The notes beneath the pieces were generated by a model. That model made no database searches and was not told the DNA's origin. It saw only the letters and a program-made list of their open reading frames with translations. A stretch of 64,000 bases of DNA, taken from assembly GCF_003426775.1 (NCBI RefSeq), contig NZ_QJUG01000002.1, positions 48,764 to 112,763 of the forward strand. Reading direction: 5' to 3'. The stretch comes from Allorhizocola rhizosphaerae. GTDB taxonomy: Bacteria > Actinomycetota > Actinomycetes > Mycobacteriales > Micromonosporaceae. The position numbers and the translations under genes were made by a program. Numbering within the stretch: the stretch's first letter is position 1; each line of letters opens with the position of its first letter. Shown in pieces: positions 1-7,847 of the stretch.

Positions 1-371
1 CAGGCCGTGGTTTCCACCGCCCGGCGCAGCAGGCTGCGATAGGTGTCTTCATATTCTTTGATGGGTACGCCTTCGTGCTCCCGCCCGTCGCTGAAGAAGC
101 GCCACACGTCGTTGATGCCGATCATCACACTGAGCCAGTCGGGCCGGGCCTCGATGACGTCGGTGTCCCAGCGGGCGGCCAGGTGGCGCACGGTGTCGCC
201 GCCGACGCCGTGGTTGGACCAGGTGAGCCCGAGCTCGGGATGGCGGGCGGTGACGAAACTGCGCACGAGGTTGAAGTATCCGTTGCCGAACGGCGGGTCG
301 CCCCACGTCCGGCCGGCGTCGGTGATGCTGTCGCCGATGAACACAACCCGTTGACCCGCTTGGAAAATCAT
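1..371 (-). CDS. SGNH/GDSL hydrolase (esterase), C-terminus cut by window edge
   Basis: About 123 N-terminal codons are visible; the frame stays open to the left edge. Block I (FIGDSIT, Ser15 as nucleophile), block II (NHGVGGDTV) and block III (GIND) of the SGNH/GDSL family are all present, so this is a serine esterase, probably removing acetyl groups from carbohydrate. No signal peptide is seen, so it is likely cytoplasmic. The ATG lies two bases after the TAA of the GH42 galactosidase gene, so the two are co-transcribed and probably translationally coupled. Given the sialidase and sialate-lyase genes nearby, a sialate or sugar O-acetylesterase role is attractive, but that is inference from context only. 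Confidence 0.85.
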   Translation of the reverse strand, partial: MIFQAGQRVVFIGDSITDAGRTWGDPPFGNGYFNLVRSFVTARHPELGLTWSNHGVGGDTVRHLAARWDTDVIEARPDWLSVMIGINDVWRFFSDGREHEGVPIKEYEDTYRSLLRRAVETTA

Positions 372-373
372 GC

Positions 374-2302
374 TTACACACCCTCCGGGTAGGACCACAC
401 CGCAACGTCGCGTGGATCAAGCTTAGCCGTGCCGATGAGCGGTGTTCCGCCCGGTGGAACGGCGACGGTCACCCGCTCACCGGAGTGGTTGAGCAGGAAC
501 AGATGCCGGCCGCGCCGGATCGCCTGCACGCCCTCGGGCAGGCCGGTCAGCACCGGCTGGACTCCGGCCTCGGCGCACGCGTTGTCCAGCAGCGTGCGCA
601 TCAGGCTTGGGGAAGGGCGGGTGGCTACATACCACGCGAGTCCTGCGCCATGGGCGTGCCGGGTCACCGCGGGCCGCCCGTCGTCGAACGTCGCGACCAC
701 GTCCGCGCCCTCAAGCGTGAGCCATTCCGACCATAGCGATGCCGTGTCACGCGTCCCGTTGAACGAGAGCATCGTTGGTTCGGACAACGGCCAGAACTCG
801 TCCACGCGCAGGCCGAGCACCTCGCGCAGCGGCGCGGGATAGCCACCGGGATGAACCCGATCGTGCGCGTCGACAATGCCCGAGAAGTAGGACACCAGCA
901 GGTGCCCTCCATTGTGGACATAGCGGGTCAGCGCGCTTCCGTCGTGCAGCAGATAGAGATTGGGCACCACCACCAGCTTGTAGCCGGACAGGTCCGCTGA
1001 CGGGTGCACGACATCGCACGTCACATTGGCGTCGAACAGCGGCTCGTAGTGTGCCATCAGCGTCTCGAACAGGTCGATGCGGGCCGGATGCGCGTCGCCC
1101 TCGACCGCGTGCCAGTTGTCCCAGTCGTGCAACACCGCGACATCGGCCCGGATCCGCCCGCCGCCTTCGACAAGGGTGAGTTCCTGCCCCAGCGCCCGGA
1201 TCTCCTCATACACACGGGTCTGCGTCCCGCCGTGCGGGACCATCGCCGAGTGGAACCGCTCCGCCCCGCCCAGCGACTGCCGCCATTGGAAGAACATCAC
1301 CGCGTCGGCCCCCTGCGCCACGGCCTGCCAGCTCCACAGCCGCATCGTCCCGGGTGGCTTGGGCACGTTGTGCTCGCGCCAGTTGACCGCGCTCGGCGCC
1401 TGCTCCATCAACAGCCACGGCTGCCCGCCCCGGGCGGACCGCACCAGGTCGTATCCGAGTGCGGCCTCCTTGTGTGCCCGCCCCGACACCGGATCGGGGT
1501 AGCTGTCGAGGCTGACGACATCCTGTTCCAACGCCCATTTGAACGAGTCGATCGGCTTGTGCACCAGCCCGATGAAGTTCGTCGTCACGGGCTTGTCCGA
1601 AAACCGGCGCACGATCTCCCGCTCGGCCCGATAGCACTCGAGGAGAGCGTCGTCGCTGAACCGCGCGAAGTCCAGCCGCTGCCCCGGGTTGAGCAACGTC
1701 GGCGCCGTCCGCGGCGGGTGAATCTCCGCCCAGTCGCTGTAGCGCTGCGACCAGAAGCTGGTCGCCCAGGCCCGGTTCAGCTCGTCGATCGTGCCGTAGC
1801 GAGCACGCAGCCAGCGCCGGAAATCCTCCGCCGACACGTCGCAGAAGCATTGGCGCACATGGCATCCGAACTCGTTGCCGATGTGCCAGATGGTCAGCGC
1901 GGGATGGCCGGAATAGCGCGCCGCCACCTGTTCCACCAGCCGGGCCGCGTAATCCCGGTAGACCGGGCTCGACGGGCAGTAGTGCTGGCGCGAGCCGGGC
2001 CACAGGATCGTGCCATCCTCCTGCCGCGGGAGCACCTCGGGATGCCGGTGCGACAACCAAGGCGGGGGAGAGGCGGTCATCGTGGCCAGGCTCGCCCCGA
2101 TCCCGTTGTCCGCGAAGTTGTCCATCACGCGGTCGAACCAGCCGAAGTCGAACTCGCCGGGCCGCGGTTCGACGCTCGCCCATGAGAAGATGCCGACCGA
2201 CATCAGGTTGACGCCCGCCCGCCGCATGAGCGCCATGTCTTCGGTCCACACCTCGGGGCCCCACTGCTCCGGGTTGTAGTCGCCGCCGTACCAGATAGTC
2301 AT
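374..2302 (-). CDS. GH42 beta-galactosidase
   Basis: A 642-residue protein of normal GH42 length without a signal peptide, so a cytoplasmic beta-galactosidase acting on imported galactosides. The TIM-barrel N-terminus opens with YGGDYNPEQW, typical of the family. The acid/base Glu144 lies in HIGNEFG and the nucleophile Glu300 in LLMEQAPS. Cys109, Cys147, Cys152 and Cys154 resemble the zinc cluster of many GH42 enzymes. The trimerisation domain and a C-terminal beta domain follow. I chose the ATG at 2302 because a GGAG stands seven bases upstream; the longer frame from 2362 would run across the operator. It is divergent from a FadR-type regulator with only 78 bases between starts, and the regulator's likely operator sits there. 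It heads an operon with the SGNH hydrolase. Confidence 0.95.
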   Translation of the reverse strand: MTIWYGGDYNPEQWGPEVWTEDMALMRRAGVNLMSVGIFSWASVEPRPGEFDFGWFDRVMDNFADNGIGASLATMTASPPPWLSHRHPEVLPRQEDGTILWPGSRQHYCPSSPVYRDYAARLVEQVAARYSGHPALTIWHIGNEFGCHVRQCFCDVSAEDFRRWLRARYGTIDELNRAWATSFWSQRYSDWAEIHPPRTAPTLLNPGQRLDFARFSDDALLECYRAEREIVRRFSDKPVTTNFIGLVHKPIDSFKWALEQDVVSLDSYPDPVSGRAHKEAALGYDLVRSARGGQPWLLMEQAPSAVNWREHNVPKPPGTMRLWSWQAVAQGADAVMFFQWRQSLGGAERFHSAMVPHGGTQTRVYEEIRALGQELTLVEGGGRIRADVAVLHDWDNWHAVEGDAHPARIDLFETLMAHYEPLFDANVTCDVVHPSADLSGYKLVVVPNLYLLHDGSALTRYVHNGGHLLVSYFSGIVDAHDRVHPGGYPAPLREVLGLRVDEFWPLSEPTMLSFNGTRDTASLWSEWLTLEGADVVATFDDGRPAVTRHAHGAGLAWYVATRPSPSLMRTLLDNACAEAGVQPVLTGLPEGVQAIRRGRHLFLLNHSGERVTVAVPPGGTPLIGTAKLDPRDVAVWSYPEGV

Positions 2303-2316
2303 TATGCTCCAAACGT

Positions 2317-2333
2317 GGGACATGGGATGTCCC
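2317..2333. promoter_or_regulatory. Candidate GntR/FadR operator, divergent galactosidase/regulator promoter
   Basis: GGGACAT-GGG-ATGTCCC, a perfect 7-bp inverted repeat with a GGG spacer, lies between the divergent starts at 2302 and 2381. The same architecture recurs at 6853-6869 and 7621-7635, next to another FadR-type gene. A further GGATGTC half-site is readable on the minus strand around 2349-2357. It probably binds the regulator at 2381, the one at 6847, or both. Confidence 0.7.
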
Positions 2334-2380
2334 TGCACGAAGCTAGAGTGACATCCAAACATGCGTCAAGCGGAGGTTCG

Positions 2381-3058
2381 ATGGCCAAGGCTACGGTCCA
2401 GGATCGCATCGTCGACCTGATCCATGAGCGCGGGCTGCTTCCGGGCGCGCCCATGCCCACCGAGCCGCAGCTGATGGACCTGCTCGGGGCCAGCCGCAAC
2501 AGCGTGCGTGAGGCCGTCCGTGCCCTGCAGGCACTGGGCATCGTCGAGATCCGGCACGGCTTCGGGACCTTCGTGGGGCGGGCCTCCCTCGACGTGATGA
2601 GCCCATCGCTGCGCTTTCGCATCCGCTCGGGTCCGTCCGGTGGCATCCACGCCCTGCGCGACCTGGTCGAGGTGCGCGAGCTGCTTGAGGTCGGCCTCAT
2701 CGCGCGCGTCGCCGGCTCGACCACCCCCGCGCGACTGTCGGCATTGGACGCTCTGGTGACGGCGATGCGGACCGACCTGGAGGCCGACCGGGCGTTCCAC
2801 GCGCTGCTCTACGAGTCGTGCGGCAACGAGCTCGTGCTGCAGCTGATCGATCTTTTTTGGATTGTGTACCACGACGTGGAGGCGCTGCTCGGGGCGCCGT
2901 CCGAGGGCAACGAGCAGATCGTGGCCAACCACCGGCGCATCGTCGACGCGCTGCGCCGCAGCGATTCCGACGCCGCCCAGCAGGCGATGCGCAACCACTT
3001 CCGCGACGTCAAGGCCCGCGTCGCCCGCGCGGAAAACAAGGCTGAGCAAGCCGGCTAG
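2381..3058 (+). CDS. GntR-family regulator, FadR/FCD subfamily
   Basis: A 225-residue regulator. Residues 1-70 form the GntR winged helix (PTEPQLMDLLGASRNSVREA, then the IRHGFGTFV wing). The rest is an all-helical FCD ligand domain with the expected metal-binding residues in DRAFHALLYES, ANHRRIV and RNHFRDV. FCD regulators usually answer to sugar acids or organic acids, which would suit sialic acid or a related ligand. The ATG at 2381 follows GGAGG by four bases; earlier in-frame starts would cover the operator. It is divergent from the GH42/esterase operon and strongly resembles the second regulator at 6847-7551, including its HGFG-FVGR wing. Its stop overlaps the converging YCII gene by four bases. 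Confidence 0.92.
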   Translation: MAKATVQDRIVDLIHERGLLPGAPMPTEPQLMDLLGASRNSVREAVRALQALGIVEIRHGFGTFVGRASLDVMSPSLRFRIRSGPSGGIHALRDLVEVRELLEVGLIARVAGSTTPARLSALDALVTAMRTDLEADRAFHALLYESCGNELVLQLIDLFWIVYHDVEALLGAPSEGNEQIVANHRRIVDALRRSDSDAAQQAMRNHFRDVKARVARAENKAEQAG

Positions 3059-3414
3059 CCGGCGGAGACGATCGGGCGCACCTCGACCAGCCCATGCCCC
3101 GCTTCGGGGATGCGCGCCGCGTATTCGATCGCCCGATCCGCCTCGCACTCGACCACAAAAAACCCGGCCAGATATTCCTTCGCCTCCGCGAACGGCCCGT
3201 CGGTCACCACGGCCGAGCCATCGTCCTCCGTCGTCACGACCTTGCCCCGCGACGGGTCGGCCAGCCCTTGCACCAGCACGAGCTCCTCGGCCGCGGCCAT
3301 GTCGGCCATCAGCGACCGATGCGCCGCCCAGCCCTCGGCCCGCTGCTCGTCGGTGAAGCCCTCCCAAATCTCCCGCGACTTCGGGTTGCTATAAATCATG
3401 ATGAGGTACCGCAT
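3055..3414 (-). CDS. YCII/DGPF-domain protein
   Basis: A 119-residue protein with the DGPF signature (VTDGPFAEAKEYLAGFFVVE) and the MRYLIMIYSNP start of this dimeric alpha/beta-barrel family. In actinobacteria such proteins often sit beside ECF sigma factors or small reductases; their reaction is unknown. Its stop codon overlaps the converging gntR stop inside the palindrome around CTAG at 3055-3058. It is divergent from the reductase-like gene at 3507, which encodes another family commonly found with DGPF proteins. Confidence 0.88.
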   Translation of the reverse strand: MRYLIMIYSNPKSREIWEGFTDEQRAEGWAAHRSLMADMAAAEELVLVQGLADPSRGKVVTTEDDGSAVVTDGPFAEAKEYLAGFFVVECEADRAIEYAARIPEAGHGLVEVRPIVSAG

Positions 3415-3506
3415 ACAGCCTCCAAGATTTTTTGCCGATCATGTCGAGACGGGCCGCCCGGCTCCGACCCCTCCTCGAAGGCACGATGCACGAGAAGGGA
3501 TTTTCG

Positions 3507-4103
3507 ATGAGCAAGCTCATGGTCTGCAACCACGTGACGCTCGACGGGGTCATGCAGGCGCCCGCCGCGCCCGACGAGGATCGCAGCGGCGGATTCGCTC
3601 ACGGCGGCTGGGCCATGTCGCGCAATGACGAGGTGATGGGCCGCTTCATGGGCGAGAAGATGGCCGGCGGCGAGGGCACGCTGCTGCTCGGGCGGCGCAC
3701 CTACGAAAACATGGCCGCGTTTTGGCCGCGCCAGGGCGACGACAACCCCTATGCCGCGGTCATCAACCGCACCCGCAAATATGTCGTCTCGCGCACGTCG
3801 ACCGGCCCGCTGGAGTGGCACAATTCCGTGCTGCTCGAAGGCGACGTGGCCGAGGCGGTCCGCGAGCTCAAGCAGACCACCGATCTGACCGTGCTCGGCA
3901 GCGGCAATCTCATCCAGACACTGCTGCGCCACGGGCTCGTGGACGGATACCTCCTCCTCATCCACCCGCTCGTGCTCGGCACGGGCAAGCGGCTGTTCCC
4001 CGACGGCGTCCCGGCGGACGCATTGCGCCTCACCGATTCTGTGACCACCACGACGGGCGTGATCATCGCGGTCTACGAGGACGAGCGTGGCGCGGTAGGC
4101 TGA
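3507..4103 (+). CDS. Dihydrofolate reductase-family protein (RibD C-terminal-like)
   Basis: A 198-residue protein of the RibD C-terminal/DHFR-like fold. Seen are the N-terminal VTLDGVMQAP strand, LLLGRRTYENMAAFWP, the KYVVSRT strand, the nucleotide-binding VLGSGNLIQTLLRHGLVD segment and the closing HPLVLGTGKRLFPDG. These place it among NADPH-dependent reductases whose substrate is usually unknown; it is not a housekeeping DHFR. The ATG at 3507 was chosen because family members begin close to the KLMVCNHVTLDG strand, with a GAAGGGA about six bases upstream; an upstream ATG at 3486 is possible. The next gene starts six bases after its stop, so the two may be co-transcribed. Confidence 0.87.
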   Translation: MSKLMVCNHVTLDGVMQAPAAPDEDRSGGFAHGGWAMSRNDEVMGRFMGEKMAGGEGTLLLGRRTYENMAAFWPRQGDDNPYAAVINRTRKYVVSRTSTGPLEWHNSVLLEGDVAEAVRELKQTTDLTVLGSGNLIQTLLRHGLVDGYLLLIHPLVLGTGKRLFPDGVPADALRLTDSVTTTTGVIIAVYEDERGAVG

Positions 4104-4109
4104 CTGCCC

Positions 4110-4958
4110 ATGACGGGGAGATTCAAAAGCACGCATGCGGTCGTGTTGGGCATGGCACTTGTCGTGCTCAGCATCACCGGTGCGGGAGTGTTGATGCTGC
4201 GCGGAAACGGCGGCTCGGCGGCCAACACGTTCGTGGCAGCGGAGTCGCCCGTGCCCAGTGTGGCGCCGTCGCCGGAGTTCACGCCCACGCCCACGCCCTC
4301 ACCGAGCCCGACCCCGTCACCTTCCGCGTCGCGATCGCCTTCGCCCAAACCGAAGCCGAGCCGCAAGCCGACCACGAGCCCGGTGCCCGCCCCGCCCGCA
4401 CCCCCGGCCGAGCCCAGCGGATGCGCCCCGCACTACGAGGGCACCAACGCGCCGCGCGAGCAGGTCGGTGCGGCCCTGTCGGCGGCTGCGGCCAAACGGT
4501 TCTGGACCGTCTCCAACGTCACGCTTCCGGAAAATCTCATCAAGGCGGTGGCCGAGCAGGAGAGCGGATGGCAGTCGGCGATCGTGTCGTGCGTGGGCGC
4601 GATCGGCGCGATGCAGGTGTTGCCCTCGACAGCCGATTGGATGAACCGCCGATTTGGTACCGGTTACAGCGTGCGTGAGGTCTCCGGCAACGCGATGCTG
4701 GGCAGTGCATACCTGCAGTGGCTCATCAAATACTTCGCCGACAGCTACTTCGACAGCGACTACGCGCTACGCGCGTCGCACTGCTCGCAGGATCCGGCGG
4801 TCCCCGACCACCGTGAGTGGTGCCTGCTCAACGCCGTGATCTCGGCGTACAACATCGGGCACGGCGCGGTGGACAAATCGGCGACCGATGACGTGCCCGG
4901 ATATTTCACCAACCACGCTTATATCGAAAACGTCCGCGCGCTGGCGTCCAGGTTCTAG
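4110..4958 (+). CDS. Secreted lytic transglycosylase (SLT-like) with Pro/Ser/Thr linker
   Basis: A 282-residue exported protein. Residues 10-31 form an uncleaved or signal-type hydrophobic segment. Residues 48-103 are a Pro/Ser/Thr/Lys linker. The C-terminal domain has lysozyme-like SLT motifs: catalytic Glu151 in EQESGWQ, then GAIGAMQVLP, GNAMLGSAYL and AYNIGHG. It should cleave the glycan strand of peptidoglycan outside the membrane, in wall remodelling. Four cysteines in the catalytic part (Cys105, Cys161 and two near the C-terminus) could form disulfides. It is followed at once by two strong hairpins that end transcription towards the converging sialidase gene. Confidence 0.9.
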   Translation: MTGRFKSTHAVVLGMALVVLSITGAGVLMLRGNGGSAANTFVAAESPVPSVAPSPEFTPTPTPSPSPTPSPSASRSPSPKPKPSRKPTTSPVPAPPAPPAEPSGCAPHYEGTNAPREQVGAALSAAAAKRFWTVSNVTLPENLIKAVAEQESGWQSAIVSCVGAIGAMQVLPSTADWMNRRFGTGYSVREVSGNAMLGSAYLQWLIKYFADSYFDSDYALRASHCSQDPAVPDHREWCLLNAVISAYNIGHGAVDKSATDDVPGYFTNHAYIENVRALASRF

Positions 4959-4962
4959 AAGC

Positions 4963-4997
4963 GGTGTGGGGCGCGCGGCAGCTGCGCGCCCCACACC
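4963..4997. terminator. Hairpin terminator, 14-bp perfect stem
   Basis: GGTGTGGGGCGCGC pairs perfectly with its complement across a 7-base loop, starting five bases after the transglycosylase stop. There is no T-tract, as is usual in high-GC actinobacteria. Confidence 0.8.
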
Positions 4998-4999
4998 CG

Positions 5000-5044
5000 G
5001 GGTGTTTCTCGACCGCCGCGGCGTGCGGCGGTCGAGAAACACCC
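5000..5044. terminator. Bidirectional terminator, 20-bp perfect stem
   Basis: A perfect 20-bp inverted repeat (5000-5019 with 5025-5044) and a 5-base loop, seven bases from the converging sialidase stop at 5052. With the hairpin at 4963 it forms a tandem barrier between two converging genes. Confidence 0.85.
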
Positions 5045-5051
5045 GGACCGA

Positions 5052-6836
5052 TCAGGCGATCGACTCCAACGGCAACCGCAAGCCGAGGCGTCCGCCGATC
5101 GGGAGATTGTGTGTGCGGATGAGGTCGAGCTCGGTCGGGTGCAGCGCGCGGCGATAGACCCGGACCTCGTCGAGTGCGCCGAGGAGGCGGTCCACGCCGT
5201 CGATGCGCTGTCCGATGTGGATGCCGTGCACGCCGAACTCCTTGCCCGCGGTGACTGAGCCGGGCGGGACCGAGGTGGCGCCCACCTCCACGCCGTCCAC
5301 GCTGAGCACGAAACGACCGTTCGCGCGCTGTAGCACGACATGGTGCCACTGTCCGTCGTTGTAGGACCGTGTGGATTGGACGGAGACGTTGAACCGGTCC
5401 ACCATGATGAGCGCGCGGATGCGGTTGCTCGCGGGTTCGGCGCGCAGCCAGATTTGCGGCGTCGTCCCCGAACCAACGCGATATGCCCACAGGATGGCAT
5501 GGGAGCCCGAGGTCGCCGAATAGCGCAACCACGTCATCATCGTGAAGTCATCGCCCGCGACGTCGATCGACTCGTCGAACGGGACCTCGATCCGGTCGTC
5601 GACGCGGTCGAACGCCATCCCCTTGCCGAACCGCCCGTCCACCAGCGACGCCCCGCCGCGCACATAGGCGGGAGTGCGGCTGTGCGAAGGTGTCGTGGGC
5701 CCGGGCTCCGGTGGAGCGGGGATGCCGGGCGGCGTTGCGTTGGGCGTCTTCAGGTAGGCATCGTTGAAGCGCGCGAAACGAATCGACTCGTAGGGCGAGG
5801 CGTTGCCGGCCTCATAGAGCAGCCCGGTCAAACCGCCGATCGCGACCAGATCGGAGTATGCCGTTGGGCCCCAATGGATTACCTTGCCCTCCTGCCACGT
5901 CTCCCACGTGCGCCCGTCATCCCACGACGATCGGACGCTCATCACTTCGCGGGCCACGGGATGCGCGGGCGAAGACAGGAGCACCCGATTGCCGACCTTC
6001 AGTGTGGACGCCTGCACGTCGGGCATTTCCAGTCCGCGCACTATCCTGAACGGAGCGTCGAACGTGAGCCCGCCGTCGCTGCTGACGGCGTAGGCGCGGT
6101 GGCCCGGGTCGGTGCCGCGCTCCCGCGCCAGCGCATAGACCGCGCCGTCCGAGCGCTCGAAGACGGTCACCTCCTGCGCGATGATCGTGCCATCGTCGAC
6201 CTGCGCGCTGGCGCCCACCCGCCAGGTCAGCCCGGCGTCATCGCTGACCAGCAGGTGCGTACCGTACACGTGCCGCGTGCCGTCGAACGATTCGTGTGAT
6301 GCGCCCACGACGAGCCGCCCGTTGCGCAGCTGGATGCCGTGCATGGGACCCGTTGCGTACCAATGGTTCCAGCTCAGGTCCTTGGCGATCTCGCGCGGCG
6401 CCGACCAAGTGGCACCGTGGTCGTCGCTGTGCAGCACCCACGGGTCGCGGTCGCACCCGTTGGGGCACGGTTCCGGTCCGTTGCGCGTCGTCACGAGCAC
6501 GACCCGGCCGCTTGCCTCGTCGACGATCGGCACGGGATTGCCATGCGTCGAGCCGTTTCCGGGATCGACCACCTGAACCGGTCCCCAGGTGCGACCGCCG
6601 TCGGTCGAGCGCTTCATCACCAGGTCGATGTCGCCGTCGTCGCCGCAGTCGACGACGCGGCCCTCGGCGAACGCGAGCAGATCCCCGTTGCCCGCCTTGA
6701 CGATTGCCGGGATGCGGAAGCAGAAGTAGCCCGCTTCCCTTTGCTTGAACAGTGTTTGCTCTTCGAAGATGGGGCCTGAATCCACGGCCACAGGATTGAG
6801 GAGGGTCACCGCGAGGACGGTCGCGAGGAGGTTCAT
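5052..6836 (-). CDS. Secreted sialidase (GH33) with C-terminal LamG-like domain
   Basis: A 594-residue exported exo-sialidase that should release terminal sialic acid from glycoconjugates. Residues 1-20 look like a Sec signal. The propeller carries the FRIP motif (40-43, Arg41 of the arginine triad), the nearby Asp-rich DCGDDGD loop, the LLYEAG tyrosine motif, and five Asp-box repeats (STDGGRTW, SDDHGATW, SDDAGLTW, SSDGGLTF, SWDDGRTW). A Pro-rich linker around 375-395 leads to a concanavalin/LamG-like jelly roll (about 395-594), probably for binding sugar. The layout recalls actinobacterial NedA-type sialidases but with a different accessory module. The ATG at 6836 gives the clean signal peptide; no Shine-Dalgarno is obvious. 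An operator-like repeat lies 16 bases upstream. Confidence 0.95.
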   Translation of the reverse strand: MNLLATVLAVTLLNPVAVDSGPIFEEQTLFKQREAGYFCFRIPAIVKAGNGDLLAFAEGRVVDCGDDGDIDLVMKRSTDGGRTWGPVQVVDPGNGSTHGNPVPIVDEASGRVVLVTTRNGPEPCPNGCDRDPWVLHSDDHGATWSAPREIAKDLSWNHWYATGPMHGIQLRNGRLVVGASHESFDGTRHVYGTHLLVSDDAGLTWRVGASAQVDDGTIIAQEVTVFERSDGAVYALARERGTDPGHRAYAVSSDGGLTFDAPFRIVRGLEMPDVQASTLKVGNRVLLSSPAHPVAREVMSVRSSWDDGRTWETWQEGKVIHWGPTAYSDLVAIGGLTGLLYEAGNASPYESIRFARFNDAYLKTPNATPPGIPAPPEPGPTTPSHSRTPAYVRGGASLVDGRFGKGMAFDRVDDRIEVPFDESIDVAGDDFTMMTWLRYSATSGSHAILWAYRVGSGTTPQIWLRAEPASNRIRALIMVDRFNVSVQSTRSYNDGQWHHVVLQRANGRFVLSVDGVEVGATSVPPGSVTAGKEFGVHGIHIGQRIDGVDRLLGALDEVRVYRRALHPTELDLIRTHNLPIGGRLGLRLPLESIA

Positions 6837-6846
6837 GCCGGGGATA

Positions 6847-7551
6847 CTACGTGGGACGTGGGATGTCCTCAAGACGCTTGAGCCGGTTTCGCACCCCGTC
6901 GAAGTGCGCCCGCATCGCCGCGACGGCCGCGACCCGGTCGCCGGCCATCACCGCCTCGTAGATGTCCCGATGTTTCTTGGCGACCACGACCGGACCCTCG
7001 TCGGGTGTGCCCAGCGTGTCCCGCAGCTGGTGGTAGACATCCCAGAACGCGCCAAGCAGACTACCGACGAGCGGATTGCCCAGCGGCCGATAAAGCACCT
7101 CGTGGAACAGTTTGTCGGTCTCCGGCGACACGGGTCCGACTCGTGCCTCGGCCTCCATCCGCTCGATCACCAGCGCGGTCTCGCGGTCCTCGCAGCCGCG
7201 CTCGATGAGCAACTCCACCAGCCCGCATTCGAGCAGCTCGCGGATCTCGATCAGGTCGCTCAGGTGGGAGCGCAGGTCCATCCGCCCATGGAACGCGAGC
7301 TCGTCGACCAGCCCGTTGAACGACATGCGCCCGACGAACATGCCGAACCCGTGCCGGATGTCCACGATCCCGACCGCCTGCAGCGACTTGAGCGCCTCGC
7401 GCACCGAGTTGCGCCCGATGCCCAGGGTGTCCATGAGCTCGGCCTCGGTGGGCAGGGGATCGCCCGCCACCAGGCCCCGCTGCAGGATGATGTTCTTGAC
7501 TGCCTCCTGCACCTCCGCTGAGCGGGTCAAACGTCGGTTTTGAAACACCAT
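6847..7551 (-). CDS. GntR-family regulator, FadR/FCD subfamily (candidate sialoglycan regulator)
   Basis: A 234-residue paralogue of the regulator at 2381. The winged helix shows PTEAELMDTLGIGRNSVREALKSLQAVG and the same HGFGMFVGR wing; the FCD domain keeps the histidine positions in DKLFHEVLY, AKKHRDIY and MRAHFDGV. The ATG at 7551 has GGAG seven bases upstream; the in-frame ATG at 7557 would touch the GGAG. It lies between the sialidase (same strand, 10 bases downstream) and the divergent importer operon. Copies of the shared inverted repeat stand on both sides. It is therefore the best candidate for the local controller, probably a repressor relieved by sialic acid or a breakdown product. 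The ligand is inferred. Confidence 0.92.
   Translation of the reverse strand: MVFQNRRLTRSAEVQEAVKNIILQRGLVAGDPLPTEAELMDTLGIGRNSVREALKSLQAVGIVDIRHGFGMFVGRMSFNGLVDELAFHGRMDLRSHLSDLIEIRELLECGLVELLIERGCEDRETALVIERMEAEARVGPVSPETDKLFHEVLYRPLGNPLVGSLLGAFWDVYHQLRDTLGTPDEGPVVVAKKHRDIYEAVMAGDRVAAVAAMRAHFDGVRNRLKRLEDIPRPT
6853..6869. promoter_or_regulatory. Candidate GntR/FadR operator before the sialidase gene
   Basis: GGGACGT-GGG-ATGTCCT, an inverted repeat of the same form as at 2317 and 7621. It overlaps the last codons of the regulator gene and ends 16 bases before the sialidase start, so bound repressor would block a sialidase promoter or elongation into it. Confidence 0.65.
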
Positions 7552-7613
7552 GGACATCTCCTGGTCATCAGGCCTTGACCCGAGGCATGATCGCCCCTAG
7601 CCTCAACACCCTA

Positions 7614-7635
7614 GGACATCGGACGTGGGACGTCC
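7614..7635. promoter_or_regulatory. Candidate GntR/FadR operator, divergent regulator/importer promoter
   Basis: GGACGT-GGG-ACGTCC (7621-7635) is a perfect 6-bp inverted repeat with the same GGG spacer. It is preceded directly by an extra GGACAT half-site (7614-7619), giving three half-sites in 22 bp. It stands between the regulator start (7551) and the importer operon start (7848). Another GGACAT is found at the regulator ribosome-binding site near 7552. Confidence 0.7.
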
Positions 7636-7652
7636 AACGGTGTTAACTAGCA

Positions 7653-7822
7653 GCGGTTCGGGCCGGATCGCTCCGCGCCCGGCCCGAACCGCGCAAGAGC
7701 ACGGCTTCGCCTGAAGGAACCAGAGCCTTCGGGGCGTAGTCGGCGGGCAGGGTTGGGATCGCTTCGCTTCCGGCCCGAACCGCGCAAGAGCACGGCTTCG
7801 CCTGAAGGAACCAACCTTCAGG
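7653..7822 (+). repeat. Duplicated hairpin leader upstream of the importer operon
   Basis: A 44-bp sequence at 7679-7722 recurs exactly at 7770-7813 (91-bp period), and shorter matches extend further left. The first copy closes a perfect 14-bp stem (7653-7666 with 7679-7692, 12-base loop). The second ends in a CCTGAAGG/CCTTCAGG hairpin at 7801-7822, about 15 bases before the ribosome-binding site of the next gene. The first copy has a weaker version of that hairpin. No credible reading frame covers the stretch, so it looks like an untranslated leader. Confidence 0.7.
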
Positions 7823-7847
7823 ACTCACCCTCGATAAGGAGGCACCG

